From Competibacteraceae bacterium UBA2792 (GTDB lineage Bacteria > Pseudomonadota > Gammaproteobacteria > Competibacterales > Competibacteraceae), in the NCBI GenBank assembly GCA_002352125.1, contig DEHU01000003.1:11514-23404 (forward strand): 11,891 bases of DNA, written 5' to 3'. Below the pieces are notes generated by a model that searched no databases, was not told where the DNA came from, and saw only the letters and a list, made by a program, of their open reading frames with translations. The position numbers and the translations under genes are program-made. Of the stretch, positions 6,679 to 11,891 are shown piece after piece (position 1 is the stretch's first letter; each line of letters opens with the position of its first letter).

Positions 6679-8769
6679 ATGACCGATCATCGTCACACCA
6701 ATCGTCTGGTCCACGAAACCAGCCCTTATCTGCGCCAGCATGCCCATAATCCGGTGGATTGGTATGCCTGGGGCGAAGACGCTCTGGAAAAAGCCCGCCG
6801 CGAGGGCAAGCCGATCCTCCTGTCCATCGGCTATTCGGCTTGTCACTGGTGTCACGTCATGGCGCACGAATCCTTCGAGGACGAAGCGACTGCCCAAGTG
6901 ATGAACGACCTGTTCGTCAACATCAAAGTAGACCGCGAGGAACGGCCCGATCTCGACAAGATTTACCAGGCTGCCTTTCAGTTGTTGCACCGGCGGGCCG
7001 GCGGTTGGCCGCTGACTCTGTTTCTGGCCCACGACGATCAAACGCCGTTCGTCGGCGGAACCTATTTCCCCAAAATACCCCGCTACGGAATGCCGGCCTT
7101 CACCGATGTTTTGCGCCGGGTCAGCGCCCATTATCGCCAGAACCGGCAAGACCTGATCTTGCAAAAACAAGCGCTTTTGGAAGCGTTGCGCACCGAAATC
7201 GCCGCACCGTCCACCGACGTGCCCGACTTGACCCCCGACCCCTTGCAGGTGGGGCGCGATCAATTGGTTCGCAGCTTCGATCCGGTCCATGGCGGGTTTG
7301 GCGGTGCGCCGAAATTCCCGCACCCGACCAGCCTGGAGCGGCTCTTGCGACACTGGGCCACCAGCGTTCAACGCGACGAACCGGATCGACAAGCCGAAAC
7401 CGCCGCACTATTCACTTTGCGTAAGATGGCGCTGGGCGGGGTTTACGACCAGCTCGGCGGCGGGTTTTACCGCTACTCGGTAGATGCCGAATGGCAAATC
7501 CCCCACTTCGAGAAAATGCTGTACGACAATGGCCCCCTGCTGGCGCTGTACGGCCAAGCCTGGCGGGCCACCCAAGACCCGCTGTTTCGGGCAGTTGCCG
7601 AAGAAACCGGCGAGTGGGCGATGCGGGAAATGCAGTCGCCGGACGGTGGCTATTACGCCACGCTCGACGCCGATTCCGAAGGCGAGGAAGGCAAATTCTA
7701 TCTTTGGACGCTGGAGCAGGTTCAGGAATTGTTGGACACGGCGGACTACTCGGCCGCCGCCGCGCATTATGGCCTGAACCGGCCGCCCAACTTCGAGGAT
7801 CGTGCCTGGCATTTGCGGGTTGTCGCCGAAATGCCCGAACTGATCCAGCGGTCGGGTAGCGATGCGACGCAACTCGCCGGCCGCTTGGCCGCTGCCCGCC
7901 GCAAGCTGTTGGAAGCCCGTTCGCGACGGGTTTGGCCAGGCCGCGACGAGAAAATACTGACCGCGTGGAACGGGCTGATGATCCGGGGCATGGCGATTGC
8001 CGGCCGGCATTTGGGGCGAGCCGATTTCGCGGCGTCGGCAGAGCGCTCGCTCGATTTCGTCCGTGCCCACCTTTGGCGCGACGGTCACCTGCTGGCAGTC
8101 TACAAGGACGGTCGAAGCCGGCTAAATGCCTATCTGGACGACTACGCTTTTCTGATCGATGGCATTCTGGAGCTGCTGCAATGCCGTTGGCGCGATGGAG
8201 ATCTCGACTTCGCCCTGGCGTTGGCCGATGTGCTGCTGGAATGGTTCGAGGATCGCGAGGCCGGCGGTTTTTATTTCACCGCATCCAACCACGAGCGGCT
8301 GATCCAGCGCCCTAAGCCAGCGCACGACGACGCGTTGCCCGCCGGGAACGGAGTGGCCGCGCAAGTGCTGTCGAAGCTCGGGCACTTGACCGGCCGGACC
8401 GCTTATCTGGATGCGGCCGAGCGAACTCTACGTTGGGCCTGGCCGACGGTCGAGCGGATGCCCGCCGCCTGCAACACCATGCTGACGGCGTTGGAGGAAT
8501 ATCTGGAACCAGGGCAAACCGTCGTGCTGCGCGGCGAGACGATGGCGCTGGAGGAATGGCGAGACCGCTGTGCCAAGCCGTATGCCCCGCGCCGTTTGAC
8601 GCTACCGATTCCCGTCGGCGCTACCCTACCGGCAGGGCTATTGACCGAGAGACAGGCTGGCGCGACGCCGGTGACCGCCTACGTTTGCGGGGGATCGGAG
8701 TGCCTGCCGCCAATCGCTGAGCTGAGCGAGCTGGAGCATCAATTGACCGGGGAGGTACCTGCCCCTTGA
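6679..8769 (+). CDS. YyaL/DUF255 thioredoxin-domain protein
   Basis: A 696-residue cytoplasmic protein of the family that includes B. subtilis YyaL and human SPATA20. The N-terminal thioredoxin-like domain (about 1-165) has the signature [21 protein letters not shown], the redox motif CHWCH (Cys55, Cys58), VDREERPD and GGTYFP. The rest resembles a six-hairpin (alpha/alpha) glycosidase or epimerase fold, with [12 protein letters not shown] (about 205-216), [14 protein letters not shown] (about 256-269), HFEKMLYDN and [14 protein letters not shown] (about 330-343). A conserved-looking C-terminal CGGSECLPP (Cys670, Cys675) may be a second redox or metal site. No enzymatic activity is firmly established for the family. 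Length is normal and the frame intact. The ATG at 6679 fits the family N-terminus although no clear ribosome site precedes it; coupling to the Hpt gene 32 nt upstream is possible. Confidence 0.93.
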   Translation: MTDHRHTNRLVHETSPYLRQHAHNPVDWYAWGEDALEKARREGKPILLSIGYSACHWCHVMAHESFEDEATAQVMNDLFVNIKVDREERPDLDKIYQAAFQLLHRRAGGWPLTLFLAHDDQTPFVGGTYFPKIPRYGMPAFTDVLRRVSAHYRQNRQDLILQKQALLEALRTEIAAPSTDVPDLTPDPLQVGRDQLVRSFDPVHGGFGGAPKFPHPTSLERLLRHWATSVQRDEPDRQAETAALFTLRKMALGGVYDQLGGGFYRYSVDAEWQIPHFEKMLYDNGPLLALYGQAWRATQDPLFRAVAEETGEWAMREMQSPDGGYYATLDADSEGEEGKFYLWTLEQVQELLDTADYSAAAAHYGLNRPPNFEDRAWHLRVVAEMPELIQRSGSDATQLAGRLAAARRKLLEARSRRVWPGRDEKILTAWNGLMIRGMAIAGRHLGRADFAASAERSLDFVRAHLWRDGHLLAVYKDGRSRLNAYLDDYAFLIDGILELLQCRWRDGDLDFALALADVLLEWFEDREAGGFYFTASNHERLIQRPKPAHDDALPAGNGVAAQVLSKLGHLTGRTAYLDAAERTLRWAWPTVERMPAACNTMLTALEEYLEPGQTVVLRGETMALEEWRDRCAKPYAPRRLTLPIPVGATLPAGLLTERQAGATPVTAYVCGGSECLPPIAELSELEHQLTGEVPAP

Positions 8770-9012
8770 ACTGCAGCGCGTTGGTCCGCGCCGGCCCAAA
8801 CCTGCCAGGTTCGCGCGGAAACTAGCGCCCACCAAGTCGCCGGTGCGGCGACGAGAAATATCGCGAAGCATAGGCGCCGAGTTGCCACACCTCATATAAT
8901 GATAGAGATGAATTCCAGACAGCAACCAAAAACCTAGCGCTTTCCTGGAAAGCCCGGCGTTTTCCGGCAAAGGTGCTTCTAGCCAATCCCATCTTGGAGA
9001 GGGTTCATAACT
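8770..9012 (+). promoter_or_regulatory. 243-nt intergenic leader with a TATAAT box
   Basis: This gap holds no gene I can support. TATAAT, a perfect -10 box, lies at 8895-8900 in a locally AT-rich patch; the base triplet before it is not an extended -10, and the only TTG-type hexamer near it (TTGCCA, 8882-8887) is too close to pair with it. A start near 8907 would give a leader of about 105 nt for the gene at 9013. Within that leader is a small palindrome, CTTTCC-T-GGAAAG (8940-8952). A shorter one, AACCT-GCC-AGGTT, lies nearer the YyaL stop and has no T run. Confidence 0.4.
8996..9003 (+). promoter_or_regulatory. Ribosome binding site of the 254-residue protein gene
   Basis: GGAGAGGG lies 9 nt before the ATG at 9013 and supports that start and the reality of the gene. 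Confidence 0.8.
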
Positions 9013-9777
9013 ATGACGATTCATCTTTACTTTTCGCTGATCCCCGAAGCATTGATCGCTTCCATGCTGCCCCCGGAACAGTTCGGTCAATACTACGCGA
9101 CCGGCCACAAGTACAAGTCCAAGGGGCAAGCCATCTTTTTCGAGGTCGATCCGGCATTCCGCCACGAGTTTTTCAACATCGACGAGGGGCTCAAACGCTG
9201 TACTCCGCACCCGGATGGCACGCCCAAAAACTCGGTCTACATCTCGATTTACCGAGTGCTGGAACATATTCCGGTCAGCGCTCTGGGCAAATTGTATCTG
9301 TGCACGGCCTACGGCCAATCGCTGGGATTGGATCGGGCCAATGCTTTTCCAAAGAAAGAATCCGGCCTGCATATGTATCAGGATCTCGCGCCAGTCAATA
9401 GTCTGGTGGTCAGCGCACAAGATCCGCAAACTTATTACGACAGCGTTACCAGCCAACCTGCCAAATTCATCCGGTTCCCCGGCTTGTGCTTCGTCGAACT
9501 GGGCTTGGGCGCGCTGGCGACAGATCCGGTCAACGGAGCGGTGGGCGACCTGCCGTATTCGTTCATGCATCACCTGCGCGAGGCTTTGTTGGAAGTCGAT
9601 CCCAGCGGCAAGCAAAGCAAGCTAGTGCATCGGGTCCATTCTCTGGAATTCCCCTACCGGATGATCAAGAGCGGAATTTATATCGGCAACGGTTCCGATC
9701 TCGCCTTCTACCCCATGCCGTCGCACGAGGTTTTGCGCCGGGATCACAATAGCTGGTGGCGTTCGGCCAATCTGTAA
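9013..9777 (+). CDS. Conserved-looking protein of unknown function
   Basis: A 254-residue protein that I cannot assign to a named family. It starts MTIHLYFSLIPEALIASMLPP, has no signal peptide or membrane segment, and mixes short hydrophobic strands with charged loops as a globular cytoplasmic protein would. Visible features are three Cys (63, 97, 159), several Tyr- and His-rich stretches (QYYATGHKYK, MHHLRE), and a C-terminus with FYPMPSHEVLRRDHNSWW. Evidence that it is a real gene: a strong ribosome site, a long frame with the codon use of the neighbours, and no competing gene. It stands alone, with a possible own promoter at 8895-8900, between the YyaL gene and a convergent lipoprotein gene. 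I have a vague impression of similar proteins in other gammaproteobacteria but cannot support a function. Confidence 0.82.
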   Translation: MTIHLYFSLIPEALIASMLPPEQFGQYYATGHKYKSKGQAIFFEVDPAFRHEFFNIDEGLKRCTPHPDGTPKNSVYISIYRVLEHIPVSALGKLYLCTAYGQSLGLDRANAFPKKESGLHMYQDLAPVNSLVVSAQDPQTYYDSVTSQPAKFIRFPGLCFVELGLGALATDPVNGAVGDLPYSFMHHLREALLEVDPSGKQSKLVHRVHSLEFPYRMIKSGIYIGNGSDLAFYPMPSHEVLRRDHNSWWRSANL

Positions 9778-9870
9778 AGAGAACGCGCCGTTGGCTCACG
9801 CCGGCGGCGGCCGTTTGCTTGCCGCAACAAAAAGCAGCGGCGAACAATAACTCGCAAAAACCAAAACGAT

Positions 9871-9899
9871 ACGCCCCAGCCGATAACCGGCTGGGGCGT
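9871..9899 (-). terminator. Rho-independent terminator behind the lipoprotein gene
   Basis: A perfect 12-bp inverted repeat (9871-9882 against 9888-9899, arm ACGCCCCAGCCG) encloses a 5-nt loop. On the minus strand the stem is followed by ATCG and then a T-rich tract (TTTTGGTTTTT, complement of 9856-9866), 25 nt beyond the lipoprotein stop. In the plus direction no T run follows, so for the convergent gene ending at 9777 it is at best a partial terminator. The rest of the 146-nt gap from 9778 shows nothing else clear. Confidence 0.8.
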
Positions 9900-9923
9900 C
9901 ATCTGGGTATCGCCAAATCGAAT

Positions 9924-10253
9924 TCAGTACGGGTCGTAGTATCCCGGAGGCGGTCCATCATCGCGATAGTAGCGATAGCGTCGCGGCGGTGGGCGATTTC
10001 GCCAATACGGGTCGTTATTTTGATAATCCTGATTATCCATCTGGTTGCCGATCGTACCACCGATCAGCGCACCGGCTAAACCTCCGGCTACGGCACCGTT
10101 GCGATGATCGAGCTGATGGCCGATCACTGCGCCGGCCGTCGCGCCCATTAGAGCGCCATTATGGGTACGGTAATACGGCGCACCGGGCGGGGCACAAGCC
10201 ACCATCAGGCTCGATACCGCAGCGAAGAAAGCGATTTTTAGTGGCGCATTCAT
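9924..10253 (-). CDS. Glycine-zipper lipoprotein
   Basis: A 109-residue small envelope protein. The ATG at 10253 follows a GGAGAA site (10263-10258) and gives a signal peptide, KIAFFAAVSSLMVAC, with a lipobox ending at Cys20. The frame stays open upstream to 10364, but that part has no ribosome site and would bury the signal. Residues about 33-72 are a glycine zipper, GALMGATAGAVIG and GAVAGGLAGALIGGTIG, which in related 17-kDa-antigen and 2TM glycine-zipper proteins packs helices in the outer membrane. The C-terminus (about 83-109) is rich in Tyr, Pro and Arg (RPPPRRYRYYRDDGPPPGYYDPY is split by acidic residues). Function is likely structural or stress-related in the outer membrane, which is inference from the family. 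It lies downstream of rnd on the same strand but is separated by a hairpin with a T run. Confidence 0.88.
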   Translation of the reverse strand: MNAPLKIAFFAAVSSLMVACAPPGAPYYRTHNGALMGATAGAVIGHQLDHRNGAVAGGLAGALIGGTIGNQMDNQDYQNNDPYWRNRPPPRRYRYYRDDGPPPGYYDPY

Positions 10254-10286
10254 GGGATTCTCCAAATCGACGTGCTGGGCTGAGGC

Positions 10287-10341
10287 AAAAAAGTTGACGG
10301 CGATCACTTGCATCGAAAAAATGCTCGCGGTGACGCCGTCA
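10287..10341 (-). terminator. Hairpin with T run in the rnd-lipoprotein spacer
   Basis: TGACGGCG-A-TCAC (10295-10307) pairs with GTGACGCCGTCA (10330-10341): 12 bp with one bulged A. Inside the loop GCAT (10310-10313) pairs with ATGC (10321-10324). Read on the minus strand, the stem is followed after two bases by six T (10292-10287). That is the layout of an intrinsic terminator, placed about 115 nt past the rnd stop and 34 nt before the lipoprotein start. The remaining room for a promoter behind it is too short, so it may be an attenuator in the lipoprotein leader. Confidence 0.6.
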
Positions 10342-10346
10342 TCAAG

Positions 10347-10363
10347 ACCCACATACACCCACA
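10347..10363. repeat. Short direct repeat in the lipoprotein leader
   Basis: ACCCACA occurs at 10347-10353 and again at 10357-10363, a 10-bp period that would put both copies on one face of the helix. It lies just upstream, in the minus-strand sense, of the hairpin. It could be an activator site or chance. Nothing else clear is visible in the rest of the 203-nt spacer 10254-10456. Confidence 0.3.
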
Positions 10364-10456
10364 CTGGTTAGGATGCAGTATCTTGCAAACAACGTGAATA
10401 TTGCCTGAACGCAACGCGCGGCCGGCAATTCGCCAGGGACTGGACCAGGAAAGCGC

Positions 10457-11587
10457 CTAATCTTCGATTTCGGCGACGAGACGCGCTTGCAGATCCCGTC
10501 CGACGAGCGCCGCTCGCCAGCCGTGGCACAGCGGAGAGTCTTCGTTGACCAGCAATTTTTCTACGTCGCGCCGGTCGGCAACCGACTGGAGTGGAATGCC
10601 GTGTTCTTTCGCACGCGCCGCGATGAAATCCAGCAGTTTATCGATGCGAGCGGCTTGTTTCGGCGAAAGCTGGAGTTTGCGCGGCCGGGCCGGCCACTGC
10701 TCCGGTGGTTCGGCGCGGGCGACGGCGATTCGAGCCAACAACGTTTCGCCATATCGCTGGCGGGTCGTGGCGGGTAGGACGCCAACGCGTTGCAACTGAT
10801 CCAAAGTTTCCGGCATCCGCCGGGACAATTCGAGCAACGCGGCATCGCCCAGGATCCAGCGGCGTGGCCGATCATCGGTGCCAGCTTGCTCCTCGCGCCA
10901 GGCTGCTAACGCCCGGAGTACCGCCCGTTGCGCGCCGCGCAGCCGATCATGTTCCCGGACTCGTCGCCACGCATCCAGAGGTTGCAACCGGTAGCGATCC
11001 AGATCGGTCAGCGCCCGAAAATCCTCGGCCAACGCGTCCAGCCAACCGCGTTCCTGCAAGGCTGCGAGCTGTATGGGGTACAATTCTCGCAGATAGCGCA
11101 CATCGTCGGCCGCATAGATCAACCATTCCGGGGCCAGCGGCCGATGGCGCCAGTCGGCGCGAGTGTGCATTTTGGCGAGATCGACCCCAAGCTGTCGCTG
11201 TACCAAGGCCGCGTAGCCGATCTGATCGCCGCAGCCCAAAACGAGAGCGGCCAACTGCGTATCGAAGATGGGGGTTGGAACTGTCCCGCGCAGATGGAAG
11301 AAAAGTTCTAGATCCTGACGTGCAGCATGCAAAACCTTAGTCGTGGCTGGATCGTAGAGAATATCCAGCAAAGGTTCTAGCGATGGCAACGCCAGCGGAT
11401 CGATGCAGGCCACTTGCCCAGGAACGGCGATCTGGATCAAGCAAAGCTGGGGATAAAAAGTCCGTTCCCGGACGAATTCGGTATCGAGCGCTAGCCAAGA
11501 CGCGCCACGCAGGCGAGCGCAGAAATCGACCAACGCCGGCTGGTCGACGATGTAAAGATCGCTCAGCTCACTCCCGCCGCCAAGCAC
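10457..11587 (-). CDS. rnd: Ribonuclease D
   Basis: A 376-residue 3'-5' exoribonuclease that trims tRNA precursors and other small RNAs. The DEDDy exonuclease domain (about 10-175) shows all three motifs: [16 protein letters not shown] with Asp35 and Glu37, [11 protein letters not shown] with Asp92, and YAADD with Tyr158 and Asp162. An HRDC RNA-binding domain follows (about 205-290), then a C-terminal helical region similar to E. coli RNase D. The start is a GTG at 11587, inside the end of moaC, chosen because GGAGG (11596-11592) lies 4 nt before it and the conserved fold begins at LYIVDQPAL about ten residues in; no ATG lies near. The 20-nt overlap with moaC points to one transcript. The stop is TAG at 10459-10457. 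Confidence 0.94.
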   Translation of the reverse strand: MLGGGSELSDLYIVDQPALVDFCARLRGASWLALDTEFVRERTFYPQLCLIQIAVPGQVACIDPLALPSLEPLLDILYDPATTKVLHAARQDLELFFHLRGTVPTPIFDTQLAALVLGCGDQIGYAALVQRQLGVDLAKMHTRADWRHRPLAPEWLIYAADDVRYLRELYPIQLAALQERGWLDALAEDFRALTDLDRYRLQPLDAWRRVREHDRLRGAQRAVLRALAAWREEQAGTDDRPRRWILGDAALLELSRRMPETLDQLQRVGVLPATTRQRYGETLLARIAVARAEPPEQWPARPRKLQLSPKQAARIDKLLDFIAARAKEHGIPLQSVADRRDVEKLLVNEDSPLCHGWRAALVGRDLQARLVAEIED

Positions 11588-11891
11588 CGGACCTCCCCCC
11601 TCTCTTCTCCAGCAGGCGGATACCGGTCATGGTCATGCTCCGATCCACCGCTTTGCACATATCGTAGATCGTCAACAGCGCTATCTGAACAGCGGTCAAA
11701 GCTTCCATTTCCACACCGGTCCGACCCTGCGTTTCCACGGTAGCCTGACAGCGGACGGCGGTGCGTTCCGGTTGTGGCTCCAAATCCACCGATACCCGGC
11801 TTAGGGCCAGCGGATGACAGAGCGGAATGAGATCGGCGGTGCGCTTGGCGCCCATGATGCCGGCGATGCGGGCGATGCCGAGCACGTCGCC
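11568..11891 (-). CDS. moaC: Cyclic pyranopterin monophosphate synthase MoaC (5' end cut by window)
   Basis: The visible 107 residues are the C-terminal two thirds of MoaC, which with MoaA converts GTP to cyclic pyranopterin monophosphate in molybdenum cofactor synthesis. Family signatures are plain: [18 protein letters not shown] at the window edge, [10 protein letters not shown] with the active-site His, [13 protein letters not shown], and [13 protein letters not shown], which contains the catalytic Asp of the family. The C-terminus, [18 protein letters not shown], is as usual. About 50 N-terminal residues lie beyond 11891. The frame is intact and open at the edge. It precedes and overlaps rnd by 20 nt on the same strand; the two functions are unrelated, so the link is probably only positional. 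Confidence 0.96.
   Translation of the reverse strand, partial: GDVLGIARIAGIMGAKRTADLIPLCHPLALSRVSVDLEPQPERTAVRCQATVETQGRTGVEMEALTAVQIALLTIYDMCKAVDRSMTMTGIRLLEKRGGRSGAWRRE

Noticed and set aside
8908..8937. Nine-codon frame (MNSRQQPKT) in the leader of the gene at 9013
   Set aside because: Considered as a leader peptide, but there is no run of regulatory codons and no paired stems, so nothing supports translation.
8638..9615. Open frame of 325 codons on the minus strand over the 8770-9012 gap
   Set aside because: It spans a gap and two plus-strand coding regions, shows no family motif, and the plus-strand gene has a strong ribosome site.
10254..10364. Longer start for the lipoprotein
   Set aside because: It would place 37 residues before the signal peptide and translate the hairpin; the ATG at 10253 has a good ribosome site.
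10705..11340. Open frame of 211 codons antisense to rnd
   Set aside because: RNase D motifs on the minus strand are complete, so this is a shadow.
1..11891. CRISPR arrays, insertion sequences, tRNA or rRNA genes
   Set aside because: No regularly spaced repeats, transposase motifs, terminal inverted repeats or RNA gene signatures were seen on either strand.

Overview
The window looks like core chromosome from a GC-rich gammaproteobacterium. The gene set (nagZ, rnd, moaC, a YyaL-type protein, a CYTH triphosphatase) and the NagZ N-terminus fit that class. The sequence alone does not fix the genus; a methanotroph or purple-sulfur-type lineage is only a guess. I see no mobile element, tRNA, rRNA, CRISPR array or clear sign of recent transfer.

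Layout. Positions 1-770 (minus) hold most of nagZ, cut by the window edge. Divergent from it, 810-5179 (plus) is a tightly packed four-gene signalling operon: a membrane histidine kinase with three PAS-like domains, a lone receiver protein, a receiver-PP2C phosphatase of the RsbU/HsbR type, and a STAS anti-sigma-factor antagonist. The junctions are ATGA, ATGA and a 1-nt gap. Positions 5231-6183 (minus) hold a CYTH triphosphatase and, overlapping its end, a YkuD-fold L,D-transpeptidase that cannot carry a signal peptide. Positions 6287-8769 (plus) hold a small Hpt phosphotransfer protein followed after 32 nt by a 696-residue YyaL/DUF255 protein. Positions 9013-9777 (plus) encode a 254-residue protein I do not recognise. 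The rest is on the minus strand: moaC (partial at the window end), rnd overlapping it, and a small glycine-zipper lipoprotein.

How the genes may work together. The operon at 810-5179 plus the Hpt gene supplies every element of a His-Asp-His-Asp relay (kinase, receiver, Hpt, receiver-phosphatase) feeding a partner switch. The PP2C domain would dephosphorylate Ser59 of the STAS protein, which then binds its partner. This resembles the HptB-HsbR-HsbA pathway of Pseudomonas aeruginosa, but here the phosphatase has no kinase domain and no anti-sigma kinase lies in the window. This is the main point of interest.

Two strong hairpins lie around the lipoprotein gene. One at 9871-9899 is a perfect 12-bp stem and fits a terminator behind it. 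The other at 10295-10341 is followed by six T on the minus strand and sits in the leader between rnd and the lipoprotein, where it could act as terminator, attenuator or the end of a small RNA.
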